From NCBI GenBank assembly GCA_030447685.1, contig JAUJOK010000040.1, positions 1-47,140 on the forward strand: DNA of 47,140 nt, read 5' to 3'. Below the pieces are notes generated by a model. That model searched no databases. It was not told the DNA's origin and worked only from the letters and a program-made list of their open reading frames with translations. Positions 34,178 through 43,002 of the stretch are shown in pieces. Positions within the stretch are counted from its first letter, which is position 1. Each line of letters begins with the position of its first letter. The position numbers and the translations under genes were made by a program. This DNA is from Armatimonadaceae bacterium (GTDB lineage Bacteria > Armatimonadota > Armatimonadia > Armatimonadales > Armatimonadaceae).

Positions 34178-34675
34178 ATGCCTCGAACCGCGGAATATCA
34201 GCGGCTTCTGAACGCCCTCAAAGAAGGCGGCTACCGGGTGACGGAGCCGCGCCGGGCGCTCCTGCGCCTTCTGGCCCGCTCGCGCGAGCCGCTGTCGGTT
34301 CAGGAGATGTGCCAGGCGGTGAACGCGACCCAGGAAACATCCCGGTGCAGCGAATCCGATTCCTCCGACGATTCCGTAAACCTGGTGACGGTGTACCGAT
34401 TCGTCGGGCTGCTGGTGGAGTTGGGGTTGGTTCGGCGTGTCGAGTTCGGCCAGGGATATTATCGCTATGAGCGCGAAGAGCCGCAGGAAGGCCCGCACCA
34501 TCACCATCTCGTTTGCCAGCGCTGCGGGCGAGTGGAAGACTTCCACGGCTGCGACATTTCCACCCTGAAGTTGCGCCTGGAGGCCGAGAGCGGCTTTACC
34601 GTAGAGCGTCACCAACTCGAACTCTATGGAACCTGCCCCTCCTGCCAGGAGCCGGGCGGCGCTCCGCGGAGCTGA
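34178..34675 (+). CDS. Fur-family metal-responsive regulator
   Basis: A 165-residue Fur/Zur/PerR-type protein. The winged helix covers residues about 10-90 (ALKEGGYRVTEPRRALLRLL, NLVTVYRFVGLLVELGLVRR), then the metal-site HHHHLVCQRCGRVEDFHGCD (His cluster and CxxC) and a C-terminal TCPSC. An unusual Ser/Asp-rich insert (about 49-66: TQETSRCSESDSSDDSVN) separates the DNA-binding helices where Fur proteins normally have a short turn. Which metal it senses cannot be decided. No obvious transport gene is adjacent. Confidence 0.92.
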   Translation: MPRTAEYQRLLNALKEGGYRVTEPRRALLRLLARSREPLSVQEMCQAVNATQETSRCSESDSSDDSVNLVTVYRFVGLLVELGLVRRVEFGQGYYRYEREEPQEGPHHHHLVCQRCGRVEDFHGCDISTLKLRLEAESGFTVERHQLELYGTCPSCQEPGGAPRS

Positions 34676-34832
34676 TCAAAACCCCGTACTAACCCGTTCA
34701 ACTACTGGAATTGGCGGCACCTCAGGAGGAATTTCTCTCCGCGCCTGCGAACTCTTTCCCTGCTCGTTTGGTTCCCCCCGTTTAATGGCGGCGGGAATCG
34801 GTTCCTGCGAGTGTACGGAAAGGAAAGTTTCG

Positions 34833-35591
34833 ATGGGATTTTTAGGTAAGATGGGCGCGGCGGTGGGTGTCGGCGGGGCGCAGGTCGGAGTAACCATCTC
34901 CGGCAGCGAGTATGCCTGGGGTGATACGGTTCGGGGAACCCTCACCCTGACCGGCGGCAGCGTGGATCAGACGGTTTCGGAACTGCGGGTCAGCGTGATG
35001 GAGCACTGGGAAACGCACGACCCCGAGGATGGCACGGAGGACCACTACCGGCACCATAACGCGACTGTCATCGGGCGTGACATCGCGCTGACTGCCGGAG
35101 CATCTCAGCCGGTGGAGTTTGAGATCGGCATTCCGCATGGCCTCAGTTTTTCCAGCAACTGGTTTATCGCGGCCCGCCTGAGCATCCCCAAAGCGAAGGA
35201 CTCGGAAGGCCATACCCGGTTCCAGCTTCGGCCACCCCTGGCGATCCGGGGGCTGTCGGCGGCGCTCACGCACATCGCGCCGTTTCAGCTTAAAAGCCTG
35301 ACCAACGTCGGTAACGTCGTGCATATGGATTTCACGCCGCCGCCCGCGCAGAAAAACAGCCTCGACGGCGTTAAATTGATGGTCAGCCAGGACGGCGATA
35401 CGGTGTCCGGGCAACTGGAGATCAACCCGCAGGAAAAGACCATCGCCGACCGGCTGAAGGCGCTTGCCAAGAAAGACCGCGTGCAGCACCCCCTCCGCTT
35501 TCCCGCCGCCGGTCTGGAAAGCGCGCTGAACGGTTCCGCGCCCGCCGAAGTCACTGCCCGCCTGCAGGAACTGATCGGGCCGTATCTGTAA
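34833..35591 (+). CDS. Spo0M-like arrestin-fold protein
   Basis: A 252-residue protein of the SpoOM (sporulation-control) family. It starts with MGFLGKMGAAVGVGGAQVGV and YAWGDTVRGTLTLTGGSVDQ, the two-strand opening of the arrestin-like fold, then FEIGIPHGLSFSSNWFIAA in the middle, and a C-terminal extension with helices. Spo0M modulates sporulation in Bacillus; members in non-sporulating bacteria have unknown roles, perhaps as adaptors. The ATG at 34833 follows AAGGAAAG. The stop codon overlaps the amine-oxidase start (TAATG), so the two proteins are made together. Confidence 0.85.
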   Translation: MGFLGKMGAAVGVGGAQVGVTISGSEYAWGDTVRGTLTLTGGSVDQTVSELRVSVMEHWETHDPEDGTEDHYRHHNATVIGRDIALTAGASQPVEFEIGIPHGLSFSSNWFIAARLSIPKAKDSEGHTRFQLRPPLAIRGLSAALTHIAPFQLKSLTNVGNVVHMDFTPPPAQKNSLDGVKLMVSQDGDTVSGQLEINPQEKTIADRLKALAKKDRVQHPLRFPAAGLESALNGSAPAEVTARLQELIGPYL

Positions 35592-37033
35592 TGACCACCT
35601 GCGCCAACGTTGGCCCGCTGCTTGCCCTCGCTGAAAACGGCCTGCCGCCGCGCGAGGGCAGGGCGAAAAAGGTGCTGATTGCCGGGGCGGGCATGGCCGG
35701 GCTGACCGCCGCCTATGAACTGCTGCGCGCCGGGCACGAGCCGTTGCTTCTGGAGGCGCAGAACCGGGTCGGCGGGCGCGTGCAGACCCTGCGCGATCCG
35801 TTCATGGATGGCCTGCACGCCGAGGCAGGCGCGATGCGCATCCCGAAGGCGCACACGCTCACCCTGGCGTATATCCAGAAGTTCGGCATCAGCGTCTCAC
35901 CGTTCACGATGGGCAACCCACAGGGATACTACCATCTGAACGGGCGCAGGCACCGAATGGCCGAGGCGGACGCCGACCCCGCCGTGCTGCTGGCCGAAGC
36001 CGCCGACCACGAGCAGGGAAAGACCTACACGCAGCTCTGGGAAGAGGCGCTGCGCCCGATCACAGAAAAGCTTACTGCCCACGGGGACGCCGCCTGGGAC
36101 GAGATTGTCGCTGAGTACGATCAGTATTCCACGCGGGAGTTTCTGGAGCGGTGCCGGTGGTCGGAGTGCGCCATCGAGGTATTCGGTCTGCTCGCCAACC
36201 AGGAAGCCCTGATGAACGCATCGTTCCTGGAGCTTCTGCGCGAAGAGGTCGGGTCCTGTTATACCAACATGGTCGCCATCGACGGCGGCATGGATCGCTT
36301 GCCGCGCGCCTTTCTGCCCGCCTTGCAGAGCCGTATCCGCTTCGGCGCGCGTATCGTCGCCATCGACCAGAGCGACGACGGCGTCACCCTGCACTACCGC
36401 ACGCGCGCCGGTCGGTTTTCCGAGACCGGTGACTATGCCATCCTGACGCTGCCGTTTCCGGTTCTGCGCCACGTCCAACTGCTGAAGCCGTTTTCGCGCC
36501 TCAAGCAGCGCGCTATACGCCAGTTGTACTACGATGCCTCGGCCAAGGTCTTTCTGCAATGCCGCCGCCGTTTCTGGGAAGAGGATGAAGGCATTTTCGG
36601 CGGCGGCACCGTCACCGACCTGCCGATACGCAATGTCTACTACCCCGATCACGGGCGCGAAACCGGGCGCGGCGTGCTTCTTGCCAGCTACACCTGGTCG
36701 GAGGATGCCCAGCGCTGGGGGTCGCTGCCGCCGGACGAGCGCATTCAGGAGGCGCTGAACGATCTGGAGGAGATTCACCCGCAGGTTCGCGAGACCTTCG
36801 AGGTGGGCGCTTCCAAAGTCTGGCACGACGACCCCCATGCGGGCGGGGCGTTCGCGCTGTTCGCACCCGGCCAGCAGACGCTTCTGCATGATGCTATCAT
36901 CGCCCCCGAAGGCCGTATCTACTTCGCCGGGGAGCATTCGTCGCTGTGCCACGCCTGGATACAGGGCGCTATCGAGTCGGGGCTTGTCGCCGCGTCGGCC
37001 ATCCATCACGAAGCGGCGGCGCAGAGCCATTAG
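35591..37033 (+). CDS. FAD-dependent amine oxidase / L-amino-acid oxidase-like (copy 1)
   Basis: A 480-residue flavin amine oxidase: dinucleotide-binding KVLIAGAGMAGLTAAYELLR, LEAQNRVGGRVQT, the LAAO-typical HAEAGAMRIPKAHTLTLAYI, GGMDRLPRAFL, TDLPIRNVYYPDHGRETG, and the C-terminal FAD-contacting IYFAGEHSSLCHAWIQGAIE. It would oxidise an amine or amino acid with release of H2O2 and ammonia; the substrate is unknown. No signal peptide, so cytoplasmic. It closely resembles the gene at 40355 across the whole length, so the two are paralogues. Translation is coupled to the Spo0M-like gene by a 1-nt overlap. Confidence 0.93.
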   Translation: MTTCANVGPLLALAENGLPPREGRAKKVLIAGAGMAGLTAAYELLRAGHEPLLLEAQNRVGGRVQTLRDPFMDGLHAEAGAMRIPKAHTLTLAYIQKFGISVSPFTMGNPQGYYHLNGRRHRMAEADADPAVLLAEAADHEQGKTYTQLWEEALRPITEKLTAHGDAAWDEIVAEYDQYSTREFLERCRWSECAIEVFGLLANQEALMNASFLELLREEVGSCYTNMVAIDGGMDRLPRAFLPALQSRIRFGARIVAIDQSDDGVTLHYRTRAGRFSETGDYAILTLPFPVLRHVQLLKPFSRLKQRAIRQLYYDASAKVFLQCRRRFWEEDEGIFGGGTVTDLPIRNVYYPDHGRETGRGVLLASYTWSEDAQRWGSLPPDERIQEALNDLEEIHPQVRETFEVGASKVWHDDPHAGGAFALFAPGQQTLLHDAIIAPEGRIYFAGEHSSLCHAWIQGAIESGLVAASAIHHEAAAQSH

Positions 37034-37128
37034 GAGGCCCCCTCCGCCCCGGCCCGTCCTTCGGACGGAAGAAAGCGTCTCCTGCAGCGTGTGCGTGTCT
37101 CTATACGCCCGACGCAAAGAAAGTGATT

Positions 37129-39099
37129 ATGAGTATCAAGAGAGCAATCGTTTTTCTGCTTCCCCTAATCTGGTTTGTAATGGCGGGCGGTGTGACGGCG
37201 GCGGTGGCGCAGGAGCCGGTGAATTACAGCGGCTTCGCGGTTCGCGTCTCCAACGGCGCGCTGCCGCCGCCCCACAATCGGGATCAGGAGATTTCAGCGG
37301 CGTTCGGCACGGACAACGTCGCCATCGATTACGAGCGCACGGACGGCGCGAAGTCCCGCAAATGGAAAACCGTCTGGAAGGGCGAGAGGTATCGCCGCAG
37401 CCGTGATCTTGTCCGGCGGACGCGGATTCAGCAGCAGCCGCCCGGCAGAGCGCCTATCGTTGGCGGCGGCGTCTTCGATGTCACCCTGCGCGCTCAGGGG
37501 GGCAGGACACGAACGGGCAAGGTAACGAACCAGGCCGAATGGAAAAAGCTGGTGGACGCGGTGGATCGCGAAGCGCAGGCCGCCTGGAAGAAAACACCAC
37601 AGCCGAAGAAGCGCCGCACCCCCACGCGCGCCTCGGCGGGGCCGGCGACGGGCGCAGCGGCACGCGCTTATTACGATAAGGGACGCGCTTTCGAGGAGCG
37701 TGAACTCTGGAAGGAAGCGGAGGGGGCCTATCGGCAGGCCCTCCGCCTCAGGCCGGACTACACGGATGCCCGGATTCGTCTGGGCTGGGCGCTGGAGGGG
37801 CAGAAACGCTACCCGGAAGCTATGGCCGCTTTCCGACAGGCGATCCGGGTGGAGCCAGGAAGCGACGATGCCTACTATGGTCTGAGCTATGTGTACGGCA
37901 GTATGGGGCGCTGGCAGGAGACGATTGCGCCGCTTCAGCAGGCTATCCGCCGCGCACCGAAGAGGGCCAAGCTCTATACCAGTCTCAGTTACACCTATAT
38001 TGAGCTGCGCCGCTGGAAGGAAGCGGAGAACGCGGCGCGTCAGGCCATTCGTATCGCCCCCAATAACCCGGACGGTTATTATAACCTTGCCAGCGCACAG
38101 TTAGCGGAGGGGAAATACGCCGATGCTGCCCGTTCCTATCGGGAAGTCACGCGGCTGTTACCAAAAGACGCGGCAGCGTACAACGAACTGGGGAACGCGT
38201 ATTTCCATGCCAGGCAGTATCGGGATGCGGTGGCTGCCTTTGAAAAGGCAGTGCGTCTCGATCCGAAGATGGCGTCGGCCTATGCCAATCTGGGTACCGC
38301 TTATGCGAATGTGGGGGAACTCGAAAAGGCTGAAGAGACGCTCCGGCAGGCGATTCGGCTGGACCCGGATAACGCGGACGCGCACAATAACCTGGGGCGT
38401 GCCTACATCAAGCAGCGACGCCTCGCCGAAGCGGAAGCGGCCTACCGGGAAGCGGTCCGGGCAGCGGTAAAGGCGCGGCAGCGCAACCCCCGGGGCAGCG
38501 AACCCCATTTTAACCTGGCTTATGCGTACTACGGGCTGAAGCAGTGGCCGGAAGCCATTCGAGCGTATTCGGCAGGACTGCGTCTCTCACCCCATGTCAA
38601 CTATTACTGGCGGCAGCGCGCTTATGCTTATCTATTCTCCGGCACGGGCGATCTGGCCGCCGCTTCGGATGCCCGTGCGTACCTGCGCCGAGCCGGGTGG
38701 CGCGACCAGCACGCCCCCTACATGGCCTTTGTCGCGGCGCTGGGATACCGCCGCGCCGGAAGGGAACAAAGCGCGCTTCAAATCCTGGACGAGGCCGTGC
38801 GTGCGATAGACCCCAAAACATGGCCGTATTCGGTTGCCCGCTACCTTCAGGGCGCGCTGCCCGCCGAGAGCCTCCTCGCGCTCGCGACCGACAACGACAA
38901 GAAGACCGAGGCACACACCTATATCGGCATGGATCTGCTTCTTAACGGGGTCGCGGACGCGGCGGCGCGGGAACACCTGCGCTGGGTGGCGGAGAACGGG
39001 AATCCGAATTTTACCGAGTATGACCTTGCGGTTTCTGAACTCGGGCGGCTGGAAAAGCCGCGTCCTCCCAAGGCTCCGACCGGGGAGGTGGGCGCGTGA
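37129..39099 (+). CDS. Exported TPR-repeat protein
   Basis: A 656-residue protein: a signal peptide (AIVFLLPLIWFVMAGGVTAA, cleavage near residue 27), an N-terminal domain of unknown fold (30-150), a Lys/Pro/Thr linker, then about nine or ten TPR units from residue 180 to 560 (for example YYDKGRAFEERELWKEAEGA, YNELGNAYFHARQYRDAVAA, YANLGTAYANVGELEKAEET), and a helical C-terminal domain. TPR arrays in this setting usually organise envelope complexes. The ATG at 37129 has only a weak AAAGAAAG in front. The stop overlaps the next gene's GTG by 4 nt (GTGA), so it is coupled to the membrane protein. Confidence 0.88.
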   Translation: MSIKRAIVFLLPLIWFVMAGGVTAAVAQEPVNYSGFAVRVSNGALPPPHNRDQEISAAFGTDNVAIDYERTDGAKSRKWKTVWKGERYRRSRDLVRRTRIQQQPPGRAPIVGGGVFDVTLRAQGGRTRTGKVTNQAEWKKLVDAVDREAQAAWKKTPQPKKRRTPTRASAGPATGAAARAYYDKGRAFEERELWKEAEGAYRQALRLRPDYTDARIRLGWALEGQKRYPEAMAAFRQAIRVEPGSDDAYYGLSYVYGSMGRWQETIAPLQQAIRRAPKRAKLYTSLSYTYIELRRWKEAENAARQAIRIAPNNPDGYYNLASAQLAEGKYADAARSYREVTRLLPKDAAAYNELGNAYFHARQYRDAVAAFEKAVRLDPKMASAYANLGTAYANVGELEKAEETLRQAIRLDPDNADAHNNLGRAYIKQRRLAEAEAAYREAVRAAVKARQRNPRGSEPHFNLAYAYYGLKQWPEAIRAYSAGLRLSPHVNYYWRQRAYAYLFSGTGDLAAASDARAYLRRAGWRDQHAPYMAFVAALGYRRAGREQSALQILDEAVRAIDPKTWPYSVARYLQGALPAESLLALATDNDKKTEAHTYIGMDLLLNGVADAAAREHLRWVAENGNPNFTEYDLAVSELGRLEKPRPPKAPTGEVGA

Positions 39100-40082
39100 A
39101 CCGTTATTCTTCCCTATTCCTGACGCTCCTGGCGCTGCTTGTCCTGCCCGCCGGAACCGCGCGGGCCAATATGGCGAACCCGGTGCATCCCGGCGATCCT
39201 GTGGGCGAGCCGTCCGGGGAACTGGCTCATCTATATATCGAGCGGGAAACGCTGACACTGGATTTGCGCGCCCTGACGCAGGGTGAAAAAGGCGCGGCAA
39301 TCGTCGAGGCGACGTACCGGGTACGCAACGCGGGTGCGCGGCGCGCGATAAATCTGGTCTTTGTCGCCAATGCGCTCGCGCCCGACAAGAAGACGTCCTC
39401 GGCGGTGGGCGGCGTGTGGCTGGATGGCAAGCCGGTTCCCTTCAGCCAAAGGAACCCTGACCAGCTTCCCGGCGACTGGGAGGCTCCCCCGACGACTCCT
39501 CCCCTGGACGGAAGCAAGGCGCTCGATTACGAGACGGAGTCCGTCGGGACTCTTGGGTTCCGGCTCACGCTCGCGCCCGGCCCCCATACGATCCGCGTCC
39601 GCTACGCCGCCGTTCCCACCACGTACTCGGGCGATTCGCCGACGGTCTACCGGCAGCTTGGCTATGTGCTCGCCCCGGCGCGGCGCTGGGCCGGGTTCGG
39701 CGGGCTGGATGTGGCGGTTCAGGTGCCGCCCGGCTGGCGCGCGGCGAGCAGCCCTGCTCTTGCCCGCCGTGGCGACATGCTTTCCGGCTCTTTTGATACC
39801 CTTCCCGCCGATGCGCTTGCGCTGACCGTTCAGGCTCCGCCGCCGTTCGCGCCTCCATATGGTCTGCTCGTGTGCATCGGGGGACTGCTCGTGTGCATCG
39901 GGCTGGGGGCACTCGCAGGGCGCGGACTGGGGCGGCGCGGCTGGTCCAGTGGCTGGGCCATTCCGCTGTCGCTGCTATCCGGCCTGGGGTGGGGTATTGC
40001 TGTCTTCCTGGTCGCCGGGGTTGCGGAACCCTCGGCGCTGAAGGAGCGCGCGGGCAGCCAGGCCGCCTGGACCTATGGCTAG
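39096..40082 (+). CDS. Exported/membrane DUF4424-like protein with an in-frame TAG before its last membrane helix
   Basis: A 328-residue product: a signal peptide (LFLTLLALLVLPAGTARAN), a beta-rich ectodomain (ERETLTLDLRALTQGEKGAA, VEATYRVRNAGARRAINLVF) and two hydrophobic segments near 252-270 and 285-310. The TAG at 40080-40082 is followed in the same frame by 37 more codons encoding AHSILGALAIPVLFLVGGIA...ARRR, a third membrane helix with a basic end, and a TGA at 40194-40196. The natural protein was probably 366 residues. The GTG start overlaps the TPR gene stop. DUF4424 is my best guess from the ectodomain pattern. Confidence 0.7.
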   Translation: MNRYSSLFLTLLALLVLPAGTARANMANPVHPGDPVGEPSGELAHLYIERETLTLDLRALTQGEKGAAIVEATYRVRNAGARRAINLVFVANALAPDKKTSSAVGGVWLDGKPVPFSQRNPDQLPGDWEAPPTTPPLDGSKALDYETESVGTLGFRLTLAPGPHTIRVRYAAVPTTYSGDSPTVYRQLGYVLAPARRWAGFGGLDVAVQVPPGWRAASSPALARRGDMLSGSFDTLPADALALTVQAPPPFAPPYGLLVCIGGLLVCIGLGALAGRGLGRRGWSSGWAIPLSLLSGLGWGIAVFLVAGVAEPSALKERAGSQAAWTYG

Positions 40083-40354
40083 GCGCACAGCATCCTCGGC
40101 GCGCTCGCTATTCCTGTTCTGTTTCTTGTCGGCGGTATCGCCGCGCAGGTCGCTGCCTTTGTCGCCCGACGCCGCGCCGCCGTCCAGCGCGCCTGAAACG
40201 CCGCTGTGAATTCGCTCACTTCGTCCGTTTGCGGTGCAGCGAAGAGCGGCGACGCCGTGTCTTCTAAATCGCGGCAAAACAGAGGACAACCGATTTTGAT
40301 TACCGAACTGAGGCGCGGCCTAATTTCGGATACTTGAAAGGAAAGGAACGTTAG

Positions 40355-41776
40355 ATGAACGAAGCGGAAGGTCTCTTTATCGTACAGAACGGCTTGCCGG
40401 GCCGAACCGGCAAGCCACAGAAAGTGATTGTCGTGGGCGCAGGCATCGCGGGCCTGGTCACAGCGTATGAATTGATGCGGGCGGGCCACGACCCGGTGAT
40501 TCTGGAAGCCAAGCCACGTGTCGGCGGGCGTATCGAAACCGTGCGCGCACCGTTCGAAACGGGTCTCTACGCCGAGGCGGGGGCGATGCGCATTCCCTCC
40601 GCCCACAAGCTGACAATGGCCTATGTCAATAAGTGGAACCTGAAAACCAATCCCTTTACAATGGGCAACCAGAACTGCTACTACCATCTATGCGGTCAGC
40701 AGTGGCGAATGAGCGAGGTGGCGGAAAGTCCGGAATGCCTTGACTTTGATCTTGCGCCGCACGAGCGGGGGAAATCGGGCAAGCAGATGTGGCGCGATTC
40801 GCTCGCTCCGATCCTGGCGCGGCTGGAGGCCGAAGGCGACGACGCCTGGCCCGCGATCATCGAGGAATACGACCACTATTCCACGCGCGAATATCTGGAA
40901 AAGTGCGGCTGGTCCGAAGGGGCCATTGAGATGTTCGGCGTGCTGGAAAACCAGGAAGCGCGCATGAACTTCTCGTTTGTCGAGGCGCTTCTGGCTGAAC
41001 TGGGCCACGTCTTTTCCGATATGTGCCAGTTGGAAGGCGGCATGGACCGGCTGCCGCAGGCGTTTCTGCCCGACCTGGGGCGGCGCATCCACCTGGGCGC
41101 TAATGTCAGCGCCATCGACCAGACGGATACGTCCGTTACCATCCACTACCGCACGCCGCTGGGGCAGAACCAGGTCACGGGCGACTACGCCATTATCACG
41201 ATTCCCTTCTCGGTGCTGCGCCACGTCGAGGTATTGAAGCCGTTTTCACGCGCCAAGCAGCGGGCCATCCGCCAGTTACACTACAATGCATCGTCGAAGA
41301 TATGGATTCAGTCGCGCCGCCGCTTCTGGGAAGAGGACGAGGGTATCTACGGCGGGGGCACCGTTACCGATCTGCCGATACGCAACCTGTACTATCCGGA
41401 GCACGGGCAGGAGACCGGGCGGGGCGTGCTTCTTGCCAGCTACACCTGGGCCGAGGATGCTCAGCGGTGGGGGTCGCTTAACCCGAGCGAGCGCATATCG
41501 CAGGCGCTGGAAAACGTCGCCCAGATTCACCCGCAGATCAAGGACGAGTACGAAGCAGGCGCGTCCAAGATGTGGCACGACGACGAGTTCGCCTGCGGGG
41601 CGTTCGCCCTGTTCGAGCCGGGCCAGACGACCTCGCTGCACCCGAACATCATCGCTCCCGAGGGACGTGTCCACTTTGCCGGGGAGCACGCCTCGCTGTG
41701 CCATCGCTGGATTCAAGGCTCCATCGAATCGGGGCTGCGGGCGGCCCAGGAAATACACACCGCCGCCGGGGCGTAA
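40355..41776 (+). CDS. FAD-dependent amine oxidase / L-amino-acid oxidase-like (copy 2)
   Basis: A 473-residue paralogue of the amine oxidase at 35591. It has the same blocks in the same order: KVIVVGAGIAGLVTAYELMR, LEAKPRVGGRIETV, YAEAGAMRIPSAHKLTMAYV, GGMDRLPQAFL, TDLPIRNLYYPEHGQETGRG and VHFAGEHASLCHRWIQGSIE. The two genes differ mainly in the 110-170 region, which lines the substrate pocket in LAAO-type enzymes, so different substrates are plausible. The ATG at 40355 follows AAGGAAAGGAACG. It is separated from the upstream membrane gene by a 158-bp spacer in which I see no convincing promoter. Confidence 0.93.
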   Translation: MNEAEGLFIVQNGLPGRTGKPQKVIVVGAGIAGLVTAYELMRAGHDPVILEAKPRVGGRIETVRAPFETGLYAEAGAMRIPSAHKLTMAYVNKWNLKTNPFTMGNQNCYYHLCGQQWRMSEVAESPECLDFDLAPHERGKSGKQMWRDSLAPILARLEAEGDDAWPAIIEEYDHYSTREYLEKCGWSEGAIEMFGVLENQEARMNFSFVEALLAELGHVFSDMCQLEGGMDRLPQAFLPDLGRRIHLGANVSAIDQTDTSVTIHYRTPLGQNQVTGDYAIITIPFSVLRHVEVLKPFSRAKQRAIRQLHYNASSKIWIQSRRRFWEEDEGIYGGGTVTDLPIRNLYYPEHGQETGRGVLLASYTWAEDAQRWGSLNPSERISQALENVAQIHPQIKDEYEAGASKMWHDDEFACGAFALFEPGQTTSLHPNIIAPEGRVHFAGEHASLCHRWIQGSIESGLRAAQEIHTAAGA

Positions 41777-41851
41777 TTAATGCGGCAATGTAACTCTTAA
41801 CGTGCCTGAAAGACGGTGAATAGGTGGCTATGGGAGCGGGAGGAGATTCCG

Positions 41852-42926
41852 ATGAGTCCTGATTCGGACGCTTTGGTCGAACACAAATATTGTCCTAAAT
41901 GCGGCAAGAGGGCCAGTTGGTCATTACGGATTTGTGATAACTGCGGCTATGAATACCCAGTTCGCCTCAGCGAAGTGGAGCAGGACAATGCAACACTGGA
42001 GACAGTGCAAAAACTACAAACTCCTGCCCCAGCACCTTCTGCAAATCGGAGTAATATTATTCCAAACGTAGCAACTCCTGGTCCGACTGCTCCCTATCCT
42101 TCTTTCACAGGTGTTTCATTTAACGTTAAAGCAAGTCTTATACCTTGGGTTTTAGGCGTCGTCGGTGCTATGCTGTTTTCACTTCTGGTGATCTTCATAT
42201 TTGCCCTTGGCGGCATGACCCAGCAAACAAATCGCAAACAAGCCCAATTGTCCAGAGGGAAACCTATGGGGGCCAGCGCACGGCGGAATCCCAGCAGACC
42301 CCGGCGGCGGCGGACATGGAGACCTTCACCGCCACGCCCACCAATATTCCGGCGGAATTCGCAGACAATTATGTCCCCTTCTCTTTCCAGTATCCCAGAA
42401 CCTGGCGGGTGGTGTCGGACCCCAGTAACTTCGTCAAGGTGGAGGAAGGGGAGGATAACGTCACGTTCGAGAACTTCGCTGTCGGCTCCGTCACCATTCC
42501 GGCGGAAGCGGACAACAACGAAGCGTATCCCGCGCTGATGGGGCAGCTCAGTAAGTCATTCGCCCAGAACTTCCCCAACTTCCAGGAGCTTGCCCAGATG
42601 CCTGAGGACGTTGGCGGCTACCGGGGCCGCTCCATGGCCTGGCAGGCAAGATTGACGGGCACGCCGCGCGGCGACGTAGACCTGTATGGTCGTGTCCTGC
42701 TGGTGCGCGAGCCGGGCCAGTCTCGCGGCGTCGCCCTGATAATGATCGCTACCTCGCTAGACCCGGAGGTGAAAAGCGCCGCCGATGTGGGTGTCAAGGA
42801 GACCTGGCACGGATTCTGCCGACGTTTAAGCTGGGCAGCGCGGCGGGTGCGGCTGGCTCCCAGGGGACGACCGGCGCGACGGAAGAAAACACGGAAACAG
42901 GGGCGGGCGCTTCGGACGACCAGTAG
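41852..42926 (+). pseudogene. Zinc-ribbon membrane protein with PsbP/DUF1795-like domain, two frameshifts
   Basis: Three frames join into a 358-residue protein. The ATG at 41852 (behind GGGAGGAGATTCC) starts a zinc ribbon (EHKYCPKCGKRASWSLRICD, then NCG), a Pro/Ala-rich linker and a membrane helix (WVLGVVGAMLFSLLVIFIFA). Near 42270 (a run of five G) the frame changes and continues TAESQQTPAAADMETFTATP, then a PsbP-like domain (YVPFSFQYPRTWRVVSDPSN). Near 42810 it changes again to ILPTFKLGSAAGAAGSQGTT and a TAG at 42924. Both repairs add one G. The first 400 bp are distinctly AT-richer than the remainder. Function unknown. Confidence 0.65.
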
Positions 42927-43002
42927 GCACGCCCGTTATCGATAGGAAAATCATGTTTCGGGGCCGTGCGTGAAGCGGCCCCGAACGTAACGCGGGAAGT
43001 TG

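Noticed and set aside
40080..40082. TAG recoding (stop codon read as an amino acid) in this organism
   Set aside because: Other genes here, such as fucI, end in TAG at the expected place, so a general reassignment is not supported.
42927..43002. A small RNA gene before the PrsW-like gene
   Set aside because: Only a short GGGGCC/GGCCCC hairpin; no promoter or terminator to define a transcript.
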